NCBI RefSeq assembly: GCF_002014985.1
Contig: NZ_MUXU01000007.1
Location: 1-20,451 of the forward strand
Direction: 5' to 3'
DNA length: 20,451 nucleotides
Source: Moraxella caviae
GTDB lineage: Bacteria; Pseudomonadota; Gammaproteobacteria; Pseudomonadales; Moraxellaceae
In this document: positions 1 to 6,977 of the stretch, piece after piece
How the letters are laid out: every line of letters starts with the position of its first letter
How positions within the stretch are numbered: the stretch's first letter is position 1
Made by a program: the position numbers and the translations under genes
Notes under the pieces: generated by a model
Told to the model about the DNA's origin: nothing
The model's database searches: none
What the model saw: only the letters and a program-made list of their open reading frames with translations

Positions 1-98
1 CATACAGATTGTTGATGAAATAAAATAAGCATGGCTGTTTTTTCTACAAAGCAGTGTTCAAACACTTAGGTTGGGTGCAATTTACAAACCATGCTGGC

Positions 99-125
99 GG
101 TAAAATAATACGTTGTTATTTTACC
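99..125. other. Stem-loop with 10-bp perfect stem
   Basis: GGTAAAATAA (99-108) pairs with TTATTTTACC (116-125) around a 7-base loop. There is no clean T-run beyond the stem, so it is only a possible terminator, either for a gene to the left or for the aldolase gene that is transcribed towards it. The first 300 bases hold no gene I can support; they contain this hairpin and two dispersed repeats. Confidence 0.4.
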
Positions 126-148
126 TGATTGGGGTTGGGGAAGATACA

Positions 149-216
149 AGGTTGGGCTTTAGTGAATTGTATGCTGGGTCAGCGAAGCGTAACCCAGCAT
201 ATTTTCATCAAGCCAA
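149..216. repeat. Dispersed GTTGGG-type repeat with internal palindrome, copy 1
   Basis: The segment begins AGGTTGGGCT and ends CAAGCCAA. Inside it is a 10-bp inverted repeat, TATGCTGGGT (170-179) and ACCCAGCATA (192-201). A second copy at 17075-17158 shares the blocks AGGTTGGGCT, TAGTG, GTAACCCA, CAT and CAAGCCAA in the same order. It resembles small palindromic intergenic repeats common in gammaproteobacterial spacers. It lies downstream of the aldolase gene. Confidence 0.55.
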
Positions 217-240
217 GATGATTTTTACAAGTTTTCCATT

Positions 241-273
241 CCGTTCACCCTTCAACAAGCTCAGGGCGAACGG
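241..273. repeat. Dispersed imperfect palindrome, CCGTTC...GAACGG family
   Basis: Begins CCGTTCACCC and ends GGGCGAACGG, so the ends are inverted repeats of each other, with a core of CAAGCTCAGGG. Related copies are at 7517-7544 (opposite orientation) and 16991-17023 (same orientation). All copies lie in spacers at gene 3' ends. Confidence 0.6.
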
Positions 274-307
274 TAGGGTGTAAACTCAAGACGAACGAAA
301 AATCCCA

Positions 308-1354
308 TCAAGCAGGCAAATAGGCTTTGATTTTTTCAACCAATTGATCCACTTGCGCTTTGGTGATGTCAAAACTCATCATCAGGCGGATTTCACCTGT
401 TGCCAAATCCCAATCATAAAAATGAAAATCTTTGTGCAATTTGGCGGTGGTGTCGCTTGGCAAGATGGCAAAAACAGCGTTAGATTCTACCTTTTGGGTG
501 ATGGTAACGTTTGGTAAGTCTTTGATTTGATTGGCTAAATAAGTCGCCATCTCGTTGGCGTGGCTTGCCAGCGTCAGCCACAAGCCGCTTTGCAGCCAGT
601 GAATGAATTGCGCAGAAATAAAGCGCAGTTTTGAGCCAAGTTGCATATGGTTTTTGCGCAGATATTTCATCGTGGTGTCAAGTGCAGGGTTTAGCACCAC
701 GATGCACTCGCCAATCAGCATGCCGTTTTTTGTGCCGCCTAGGGATAAAATGTCAATGCCTGTATCGGCGATGTCTTTAAAGATGCAGCCCAGCGTGGCA
801 CAAGCGTTTGACAAGCGTGCGCCATCGACATACACAAACAATCCACGCTCTTTGGCGTAGGCGGTGATGGCGCGCAGCTCGTCTAGGGTGTAGCAAGTGC
901 CAAGCTCGGTGGTTTGGCTGATGTAGACGCAGGTGGGCTGTGAAGCGTGTTCGTTGCCAAGGCGGTACAACTCGGTGGCAATCAGCTCTGGGGTGAGTTT
1001 GCCGTCTTTGGTGATGATGGGCAAAAGTTTAATACCTGAGACGTATTGTGGGGCGTTGGATTCATCTCAGTTGATATGTGCGGTTTTGGCGCAGACGATG
1101 GAGCCAAAGCGCGGCAAGGTGGCGGTCAGCCCTGTGATGTTTGCGCCTGTGCCGTTAAACACAGGATAGACGCTCGCAGCGGCGCCAAAATGTTCTTTAA
1201 TCATCTCGCCTAAGCGTGCGGTGTAAACGTCATAACCGTAGGCAGGTTCGTGTCCGCCATTGGCTGCATTGATGGCGGCAAGCATTTCAGGGTGTACGCC
1301 TGAGTAGTTGTCTGAAGCGAAAGAAAAAGAAGCGGTACTGTGTAGTGGTTGCAT
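308..1354 (-). pseudogene. ltaE: Low-specificity L-threonine aldolase, interrupted by one in-frame TGA
   Basis: PLP-dependent aldolase that splits L-threonine or L-allo-threonine into glycine and acetaldehyde in the cytoplasm. The start is the ATG at 1354, preceded by AAGGGG; the first residues are MQPLHSTASFSFASDN. Family landmarks are visible: FASDNYSGVHPE at the N-terminus, NGTGAN, VDGARLSNA, and the PLP lysine in LGGTKNG. Reading from 1354, the frame meets TGA at 1067-1069 just after AKTAHIN and continues with DESNAPQYVSG, so both halves are in the same frame and the whole family length (about 348 codons) is otherwise preserved. In Pseudomonas-type relatives this position, between AH and DE, holds an ordinary residue. 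A nonsense mutation, a sequencing error or readthrough are all possible. The only in-frame restart seen, TTG at 1024, has no clear ribosome binding site and would lack the N-terminal third. Confidence 0.85.
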
Positions 1355-1367
1355 GGGTTTTCCCCTT

Positions 1368-1450
1368 AGAATTGTTATAATGTACGGACTAAAACCGTAA
1401 CAAATCGTTTTAGATTGTTGAGCATTTAGAATGGGTATTATAACAATTCT
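1368..1450. promoter_or_regulatory. 14-bp perfect inverted repeat upstream of ltaE, with an extended -10 in each arm
   Basis: AGAATTGTTATAAT at 1368-1381 recurs exactly as its reverse complement at 1437-1450, with 55 bases between. Each arm contains TGTTATAAT, a consensus extended -10, and the two point towards each other. The right arm (minus strand, -10 at 1442-1437) is well placed for ltaE: the start would fall near 1430, about 75 bases before its ATG. The left arm would drive transcription towards the 3' end of yqeY. Neither arm has an obvious -35. The repeat could be an operator or facing promoters. Confidence 0.5.
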
Positions 1451-1478
1451 TTTGGTATGGGGGAATGGGCAGGCGAGC

Positions 1479-1503
1479 AAATCAGCCGTTGTTGGGCTGA
1501 TTT
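1479..1503 (-). terminator. Stem-loop at the yqeY stop codon
   Basis: AAATCAGCC (1479-1487) pairs with GGCTGATTT (1495-1503) around a 7-base loop. The stem includes part of the yqeY stop codon. No T-run follows on the minus strand, so it may protect the mRNA 3' end or terminate weakly. Confidence 0.4.
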
Positions 1504-1948
1504 AACCAGCCAACGCCTTTTTCACCAAGCCGCTCACCGCCGCAGGGTCGGCTTGTCCTGTGGTTTTGTCTTTGACGGCATTCATCACGCGCCCCATGTC
1601 TTTCATGCCAGACGCGCCAAGATCGCTGATGGTTTCAGTGATGATGGCGTTCAGCGCATCTTCAGACAGCTGCTCTGGCAAAAATTGGCTGATGACGTTG
1701 ATTTCAAATTGCTCTTGCTCCGCCAAATCATCACGTCCGTTAGTTTTATAGATTTCTAGCGATTCGCTGCGCTGCTTGAGCTGCTTTTGAATGATTTCTA
1801 GCACGCCTTTGTCGTCAAGTTCTACTTGATTATCAATTTCAATTTGCTTGATTGCAGCTTGTACGCCACGCAAAACTTTCACTTGCGCCATGTCTTTGGC
1901 TTTCATGGCGGTTTTGACGGCTTCGGTCAGGGTGATTTTTAGGCTCAT
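1502..1948 (-). CDS. yqeY: GatB/YqeY domain-containing protein
   Basis: A 148-residue protein, the usual length of the YqeY family, which resembles the C-terminal tRNA-binding tail domain of the amidotransferase subunit GatB. Its exact role is not established; relatives are often near rpsU, dnaG or rpoD, which is not the case here. Family features are visible: an N-terminal stretch beginning MSLKITLTEAVKTAMKAKD, the segment QKQLKQRSESLEIY, the central EQEQFEINVISQFLPEQLS, and the C-terminal DMGRVMNAVKDKTTGQADPA. The ATG at 1948 is preceded by GGAGAG at good spacing. It lies 77 bases downstream of rsmI on the same strand and could be part of the same transcript. Confidence 0.9.
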   Translation of the reverse strand: MSLKITLTEAVKTAMKAKDMAQVKVLRGVQAAIKQIEIDNQVELDDKGVLEIIQKQLKQRSESLEIYKTNGRDDLAEQEQFEINVISQFLPEQLSEDALNAIITETISDLGASGMKDMGRVMNAVKDKTTGQADPAAVSGLVKKALAG

Positions 1949-2025
1949 AAGCTCTCCAGTTTTTGTTAAAGTGTTGTTAATAAATCAATTTTTGAAGTTG
2001 CTTTGTAAAGTCATTTGGCGATTTT

Positions 2026-2886
2026 TTAGCTGTTATTTTGCAGGGCAAGCAAGCGGTCGTACACTTCGCCTTTTTTAATGCCTAAAACTTGCGCCACGAT
2101 ACCGCTTGCTTTTTTTGGTGGCAATTCTTCGGCAAGTGCAAGCAGCCAATCGTCATAATTGGTGGCGGTTTTGGGCTGTTTGTTGCCTGCGATGACAAGC
2201 ACGATTTCACCTTTTTGTTGATTGGCATCATTGTTAATAAATTCTAATAAATCAGCCAGCGGTAATTTTTTGATGGTTTCAAAAGTTTTGCTGATTTCTC
2301 GGCATAAAGTCGCTTCACGCTCGCCGCCAAAAACTGCCGCCATGTCCGCCACGCTTTCACAAATGCGGTGTGGCGCTTCATAAAAAATCAAGGTCTCGCT
2401 GCGGTCTTTATAGTCATTCAGCACGCTTTGGCGAGCGGCAGATTTGGCAGGCAAAAACCCCAAAAAGCTAAACTTATCTGACGGCAAACCCGCCACAGAC
2501 AAGGCAGCAACCATGGCGCACGCACCTGCAATCGGTACGGTGGGCAAGCTGTGTTCGTGAGCGGTGCGCACCAAGCGAAAGCCGGGGTCTGAAATTAGTG
2601 GCGTGCCAGCATCCGAAATCAGCGCCACCGATTTACCAGCGTTTAGCATATCAATAATGCGTGCGGTTTGGCTGTCGGCATTATGCTCATGATAGGCGAT
2701 GGTGGGCGTAGATATGTTAAAAAAACTTAACAATTTACCGCTGGTACGCGTGTCTTCGCAGGCAATCACATCCACAGATTTTAGCGTGTCGAGCGCGCGC
2801 TGGCTGATGTCGCCAAGATTGCCGATGGGCGTTGCGACAATGTACAGCGTACCTGCTTGAGCGTGGTGAGTATGGCGTTCAGTCAT
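2026..2886 (-). CDS. rsmI: 16S rRNA (cytidine(1402)-2'-O)-methyltransferase
   Basis: RsmI methylates the 2'-OH of C1402 in the decoding centre of the 30S subunit, using S-adenosylmethionine. The 286-residue product matches the usual length. Visible family motifs are YIVATPIGNLGDIS near residues 15-28, ACEDTRTSGKLL, LISDAGTPLISDPGFRLV (the tetrapyrrole-methylase-like SAM site) and FYEAPHRI. The frame stays open upstream of 2886, but the family N-terminus and the overlap with engB support the ATG at 2886. It shares 8 bases (ATGACTGA) with the end of engB, which suggests coupled translation. The C-terminal lysine- and leucine-rich part (LGIKKGEVYDRLL) is also typical. Confidence 0.93.
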   Translation of the reverse strand: MTERHTHHAQAGTLYIVATPIGNLGDISQRALDTLKSVDVIACEDTRTSGKLLSFFNISTPTIAYHEHNADSQTARIIDMLNAGKSVALISDAGTPLISDPGFRLVRTAHEHSLPTVPIAGACAMVAALSVAGLPSDKFSFLGFLPAKSAARQSVLNDYKDRSETLIFYEAPHRICESVADMAAVFGGEREATLCREISKTFETIKKLPLADLLEFINNDANQQKGEIVLVIAGNKQPKTATNYDDWLLALAEELPPKKASGIVAQVLGIKKGEVYDRLLALQNNS

Positions 2887-3616
2887 GTTGTCCGCCTTGT
2901 GTGTGCTGGGCTGATGTGTCATTTTCACTGTTTGGCAAGTTATTTGCGTTTGGTGAATTTTCTTGGGCTTGGCTTGCAGCTTGATTTTCCTTAGCTTTTG
3001 CCAAATGCAGCCACATACCCAGCGTGTCCGCCAGCTCTTCAATGCCTTCTCGCTTGAGCGCACTAAAAAGCTGAATGGAAAACGACAAACCCAGCGCAGC
3101 AAGCTGCTTTTTGGTGGCAAGCAGAGCGGCTTTTTGTGCGCCACGTTTTAATTTATCCGCCTTGGTCAGCAAAACGTGCACCGCCAAATTACCGTCTTTT
3201 GCCCAGTGCAGCATTTGCTCATCAAAATATTTGAGCGGATGGCGAATGTCGGTCAAAAGCACAAGCCCCGTCAGGCTTTCACGGTTCACTAAATAAGATT
3301 CCAACTCTTTTTGCCACTTGATTTTCATCGCTTCTGGCACTTGCGCATAGCCATAACCCGGCAAATCCACAATGCGTGCGTCAGGCGAACCCACATTAAA
3401 AAAGTTAATCATCTGTGTGCGTCCCGGTGTCTTGGACGAGCGCGCAAGCTGCTTTTGGTGGGTGATGGTATTGATGGCGGACGATTTGCCAGCGTTTGAA
3501 CGCCCAGCGAACGCCACTTCAAAGCCTGTGTCGTCAGGGCAAAGTTTGAACGTTGGCGCAGAAAGCGAAAACGTGGTTTGGCGGATTTGTTTTAAGAAAA
3601 ATTCGGTGTCGGTCAT
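2879..3616 (-). CDS. engB: Ribosome biogenesis GTP-binding protein EngB (YsxC/YihA)
   Basis: Small essential TRAFAC-class GTPase for large-subunit assembly. From the ATG at 3616 (MTDTEFFLKQ) the protein has 245 residues. GTPase motifs appear in order: G1 GRSNAGKSS (residues 38-46), PGRT, G3 DLPGYGYA, G4 TKADK and a G5-like FSALK. The family is normally about 200 residues; here a 40-residue Asn/Gln/Ser-rich tail follows the domain and overlaps rsmI. An upstream TTG at 3646 would add ten residues; neither start has a strong Shine-Dalgarno sequence, and ATG was chosen because it matches the family N-terminus. Its position divergent from cytochrome c genes resembles Pseudomonas. Confidence 0.92.
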   Translation of the reverse strand: MTDTEFFLKQIRQTTFSLSAPTFKLCPDDTGFEVAFAGRSNAGKSSAINTITHQKQLARSSKTPGRTQMINFFNVGSPDARIVDLPGYGYAQVPEAMKIKWQKELESYLVNRESLTGLVLLTDIRHPLKYFDEQMLHWAKDGNLAVHVLLTKADKLKRGAQKAALLATKKQLAALGLSFSIQLFSALKREGIEELADTLGMWLHLAKAKENQAASQAQENSPNANNLPNSENDTSAQHTQGGQHD

Positions 3617-4131
3617 GGTGCAAGGCTGTGATGTTGTTTGTGGCAAAATTCGTGGTTAAAAGTGGTGAAAAATCTGTGGCTAAAATTTAAGGCTGTGCGC
3701 TTATTTGTCGCTGATTGTCAATTTTGTCGTTGGTTGTCCATTTAAAGTTGCTGGCTAAAACTACCCATAAAGCTAAAACTACCCATAAAATAGTGGCAAA
3801 TCATTCGTCAAATTTTACCAATATTCAGCGAAACACAACTTTAAATAACGCATTATTTGACAATAAAAGCATGAATTTATAAGTGTATCATGAAATGCCA
3901 ATTTTCCCAACGTGTTATTTTTAAGTACCAGTTTTTCAAAGTGGGAATTTGTGCAAAAAGCATACCAACGTATAAAATTTGCTTGAGCTTTGGGTGCGAT
4001 GGATAAATGGTGGTTTTTGAATAATGGCGTTTTGATGCGGCGTGAACTTTGATGTGGCGTGAAAAATGGCGAAAAACCGCCAAATTTTGCGTGATTGTTA
4101 CCCATTTGCCGTGTGCGTTACCAAAATCTGC
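3617..4131. other. Divergent spacer between engB and cytochrome c5
   Basis: About 515 bases with no gene I can support. Minus-strand open frames near 3815-4152 have no family resemblance and low-complexity composition. The spacer holds an 18-base tandem duplication (3754-3789). No convincing engB promoter was found; a TTGACA on the minus strand at 3721-3716 lacks a -10 at usable distance. Confidence 0.5.
3754..3789. repeat. Two perfect tandem copies of an 18-base unit
   Basis: GCTAAAACTACCCATAAA occurs at 3754-3771 and again immediately at 3772-3789. The copies are identical, so the duplication is recent or conserved. It lies about 140-175 bases upstream of engB. Confidence 0.8.
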
Positions 4132-4159
4132 TTGCAAAACCTTAAAAAACACCCATAAT
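4132..4159 (+). promoter_or_regulatory. Sigma-70-type promoter candidate for cytochrome c5
   Basis: TTGCAA (4132-4137), 16 bases, CATAAT (4154-4159). The predicted start lies about 60 bases before the ATG at 4226. Confidence 0.45.
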
Positions 4160-4225
4160 AACTCAAAAGACCATCATTTGTTTGCCGATTTGGCTAATCT
4201 TTGATGTGTTGTTTGGAGAATTTTT

Positions 4226-4567
4226 ATGCAAAAAACAACATCAAAAACCATACAAATACCCATGCGCAAAACCGCACAAAAGCTCATTGTCGCCACGCTT
4301 TGTGCGTCAGTTTTGGTGAGTGCGCCTGCGGTTGCTGCGGTGGCGGATACTTACCAAAAGACTTGCGCCACTTGCCATGACAGCGGTGCGCTCAATGCGC
4401 CTAAAAAGGGCGACACTGCCATTTGGGAGCGTCTAAAATCTCAAAAAGGCATGGACGCATTGGTGCAATCCACCAAAAAAGGTATGCCGCAAATGCCTGC
4501 GATGGGTTTGTGTGGCAGTTGTTCGGATCAAGATTTTAAAGATTTGATTAACTATATGGCGAATTAA
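4226..4567 (+). CDS. Cytochrome c5 family protein, periplasmic monohaem
   Basis: Small electron carrier of the periplasm. The 113-residue precursor begins with a basic, then hydrophobic export signal (VATLCASVLVSAPAVAAVA). The haem site is CATCH at residues 47-51, and the C-terminal half carries a methionine-rich GMPQMPAMG followed by CGSCS. That second cysteine pair, usually a disulfide, distinguishes cytochrome c5 from other class I cytochromes. GGAG precedes the ATG at 4226; a later ATG at 4262 would also leave a functional signal. The gene stands just before cytochrome c4, and the pair is known from Pseudomonas and Azotobacter as a route to terminal oxidases. Confidence 0.9.
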   Translation: MQKTTSKTIQIPMRKTAQKLIVATLCASVLVSAPAVAAVADTYQKTCATCHDSGALNAPKKGDTAIWERLKSQKGMDALVQSTKKGMPQMPAMGLCGSCSDQDFKDLINYMAN

Positions 4568-4675
4568 ACTGCATAAAAATGCCATAAAATGACGAATTTT
4601 TTGTCAGTTTTACAAAAAATTTAGAAAAAATGTTACCAAAACCACAATTTTTGTAGGAAAATTCAGCAAGTTCTT

Positions 4676-4683
4676 GCTATAAT
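4676..4683 (+). promoter_or_regulatory. Extended -10 promoter candidate for cytochrome c4
   Basis: TGCTATAAT: the consensus TATAAT is at 4678-4683 with TG one base upstream. No good -35 is visible, which fits an extended -10 promoter. It would give a leader of about 170 bases before 4863, and implies that c4 can be transcribed separately from c5. Confidence 0.5.
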
Positions 4684-4862
4684 AGCGAATGTTGAGAAGA
4701 ATGCCTAAAATTGCACAAAGTTTGGTTTGTGGTTTTAAAAGCAAGCCAATTTAAAATATGGAATCGCAAAGGTTGGGCGCTTCGCAAGTTTTTTGTTATT
4801 TTTAATTTTGAACAAAACCCAAGACGTGGGGAAATCCCCAAAAGTTAGTAGGAAATTGTCAT

Positions 4863-5555
4863 ATGAAACCTGCAAATAAAGCCATTTTCGCCAACGTAAT
4901 CCTTGCCGCGGGTGTCGGCGTTGCCAGCATGACGGCAGGCGCTGCCGTAACCGTACCGAGCTACGACATTGAAGCAGGTAAGGCAATCGTAGAAGCTAAC
5001 TGTGCTGCGTGTCATGGTGCAAATGGCGTGAGTGTTGCGCCTGCACAGCCAAACCTAGGCGGTCAAAACGTCAAATATCTGTACAAGCAGCTGGTGGATT
5101 TTAAAACCCAAGCACGCCGTAACGGCATCATGGAAGCGCAGTTGGCTGGTCTGACTCAGCAGGATTTGGCAAATGTGGCTGGTTATTATGCCGCTCAAGC
5201 GCCATGGACACCGGGTTATGGCAATAAAGCCACTTATGTCGCTGCCCAAAAACTGTACCTTGGTGGCGACAAAAACCGCGGTATCATTCCATGCGCAGGC
5301 TGCCATGATCCAAAAGGCGCAGGCAATGAATGGGCGGCATTCCCACGCATTGGTGGTCAGCACGCCACTTACCTAGCGACACAGCTAAAAATGTTCCGTG
5401 CGGCAGGCCGTGAAGATGAAGGTTTGATGGCGGATCAATACCGCACCAACGATTCAGCGAAAAAAGACGAAAAAGGCATGATGCAAATCGTTGCTGCCAA
5501 GCTGTCTGACCGCGACATCAAGATTTTGTCTGAATTCTTGTCAGCGGTACACTGA
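4863..5555 (+). CDS. Cytochrome c4, dihaem periplasmic electron carrier
   Basis: A 230-residue precursor with an export signal (residues 1 to about 28, ending near TAGAAV) and two class I cytochrome domains. The haem attachment sites are CAACH at 47-51 and CAGCH at 144-148, spaced as in cytochrome c4. Both domains have the typical sequences NLGGQNVKYLYKQL and RIGGQHATYLATQL, which betray the internal duplication. Methionine ligands are expected in the GIMEAQLAGL and GMMQIVAAKL segments. The protein likely passes electrons from the bc1 complex to a terminal oxidase such as cbb3 (family knowledge). A Rho-independent terminator follows at once. Confidence 0.94.
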   Translation: MKPANKAIFANVILAAGVGVASMTAGAAVTVPSYDIEAGKAIVEANCAACHGANGVSVAPAQPNLGGQNVKYLYKQLVDFKTQARRNGIMEAQLAGLTQQDLANVAGYYAAQAPWTPGYGNKATYVAAQKLYLGGDKNRGIIPCAGCHDPKGAGNEWAAFPRIGGQHATYLATQLKMFRAAGREDEGLMADQYRTNDSAKKDEKGMMQIVAAKLSDRDIKILSEFLSAVH

Positions 5556-5580
5556 TTTTTGTATAAAATCGCACACACAA

Positions 5581-5603
5581 AAACCCCAGCTTTGGGGTTT
5601 TTT
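5581..5603 (+). terminator. Rho-independent terminator after cytochrome c4
   Basis: AAACCCCA (5581-5588) pairs with TGGGGTTT around a short loop, followed by a run of T. It lies about 25 bases after the stop codon. Confidence 0.88.
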
Positions 5604-5757
5604 GCTATCTTTATTGTTGCGTTTTGGTGGATGGTTGGCAGAAGGTTGGCGAGCGATTGAAGAAAAATCGTTGAAATCATTTAAAAACCACTTGGTGCAA
5701 TCAAAAAAACGCCAACCCAATCACGTCAGCAAATGTGCTAAAATTGGCGTGTTTGAA

Positions 5758-5785
5758 TTGATGTGCTAAATTGATACGCTAAAAT
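5758..5785 (+). promoter_or_regulatory. Promoter candidate for the transporter-rnfH pair
   Basis: TTGATG (5758-5763), 16 bases, TAAAAT (5780-5785). It is embedded in short repeated motifs (GTGCTAAAATTG, GTGCTAAATTG, ACGCTAAAATC), and just beyond it TTTTAACC appears twice. The start codon is at 5883. Confidence 0.4.
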
Positions 5786-5882
5786 CAAAGCAAGTTTTAA
5801 CCAGATTTTAACCAAGTTTTCACAAAACTAATTTAATTAAAAACCATCAAGTTCGCTTGAGTTTTTCACTGTTGGGTGAGTT

Positions 5883-6977
5883 ATGCTTTCAAGACACACG
5901 GTATTTTTTGTGGCATCGGCATTGCCGCTATTGTTTGTCGGTTTGGTTGCGCCAAGCAAGGCGCACGAGCTGGATTTTTGGCTGATGTGGGTGCTGTCCA
6001 TGACGCTGGTCGGTTTGCCGATTTTATTTGCAGAAGTGGCATTGTCGGCACGCAGCGCGGCGATGCCATGGCAAGGTATGCAAAAGCTGACGCGAGAAGC
6101 GGACGCGTCTTTGGTGTGGCGTGTGTTTGCTGGGCTGTCGGTGGTGGTGGCGATTTTAATTGCGGCAAGCATCACCGCTCGGCTGGCAGTTGGGTTTGAT
6201 GCGCAAATGCCAAACGTGGCGCAGGATTTGGGCGTGCCAACGCTGGGAGTGAGTGCAGCTTTGATGGTGGTGGCGCTGATTTTGAGCTTGTTAAAAGCAC
6301 GACTTTTGCCAGTGGGTTTGCTGCTTGTTGTCGCTGGAGCGCTCGTATCGCTGTTTGATGGCGGCATCATGAGCGGCGTGGCGGTGCCGATGATGACTGA
6401 ATTTACGCTTGGCGAGTTTGGGCGTGCGCTGCTGCTTGCCTTGCTGTCTGTGGGCGTGGGTACGGGTCTGTACTGGTTTGGCGGCTCGGTGATTGCGCCA
6501 GTAGCGATGGCAAGTAAGAAATCTTTGGCAGGGCTGATTTTACCGATTTGGCTGACGCAACTGATTTTTGGGGCGTTTGCGCTGTTTGCAGGCAGTGCGA
6601 TGGTAACGCCAGCGTCTTTTTTGGTGTCAGGCGTTGGCATGCTCTTGATTGCGGCGTTTTTGCTGTATTATGCGGCATCGCAGCTGATTGCACGCTTTGG
6701 GCTGGTGATTGGGGCGATTGCCACGCTGGTTTTGGCGGTGATTTTTAGTCCTTTGCCTGTGAGCGTGCTGCTGGTTGTGCTTGCGGTGCTAAGTTTGCTT
6801 GCGGTGCTGAATTTGGCGATTTTTGCAGGTTTTGTGATGAAAATCAGCCACTTGCGTAAGACTTTAAATTTCGGCAGTGAAGGGCGATATAACATCTGGC
6901 GAGTATTGGTGCGCATCATCGTGCCGCTGGCGGTGGTGGTTGCATTGGCTGGGCTTGTCATGGAGTGGCTGGCGTGA
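5883..6977 (+). CDS. Multi-pass inner membrane protein resembling a short sodium:neurotransmitter symporter (SNF/NSS)
   Basis: A 364-residue, very hydrophobic protein with roughly ten or eleven membrane segments. The stretch at residues 32-58 (FWLMWVLSMTLVGLPILFAE, then VALSARS) closely matches the second transmembrane segment of bacterial SNF transporters, and PWQGMQKL follows as expected for the loop. The usual first-segment motif around GNxWRFP is missing, and the protein is shorter than the usual 440-500 residues, so sodium or amino acid transport cannot be assumed. GGGTGAG precedes the ATG. Its stop codon overlaps the start of rnfH (GTGA), so the two are probably cotranslated. A long antisense open frame on the other strand is a shadow of its codon bias. 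Confidence 0.72.
   Translation: MLSRHTVFFVASALPLLFVGLVAPSKAHELDFWLMWVLSMTLVGLPILFAEVALSARSAAMPWQGMQKLTREADASLVWRVFAGLSVVVAILIAASITARLAVGFDAQMPNVAQDLGVPTLGVSAALMVVALILSLLKARLLPVGLLLVVAGALVSLFDGGIMSGVAVPMMTEFTLGEFGRALLLALLSVGVGTGLYWFGGSVIAPVAMASKKSLAGLILPIWLTQLIFGAFALFAGSAMVTPASFLVSGVGMLLIAAFLLYYAASQLIARFGLVIGAIATLVLAVIFSPLPVSVLLVVLAVLSLLAVLNLAIFAGFVMKISHLRKTLNFGSEGRYNIWRVLVRIIVPLAVVVALAGLVMEWLA

Noticed and set aside
1067..1069. TGA as selenocysteine codon in the aldolase
   Set aside because: No cysteine function is known at this site and no SECIS-like hairpin was evident just downstream.
3815..4152. Minus-strand open frames of 91-96 codons in the engB spacer
   Set aside because: No ribosome site, no family resemblance, and they overlap each other in different frames over A+T-rich DNA.
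4584..4611. Possible terminator after cytochrome c5
   Set aside because: Only a 4-bp stem with a mismatch and three A-T pairs; too weak to support.
5837..6640. Long antisense open frame (267 codons, minus) over the membrane protein gene
   Set aside because: Its Pro/Ala/Thr/Ser-rich translation is a codon-bias shadow of the plus-strand gene, which shows clear membrane segments and an upstream ribosome site.
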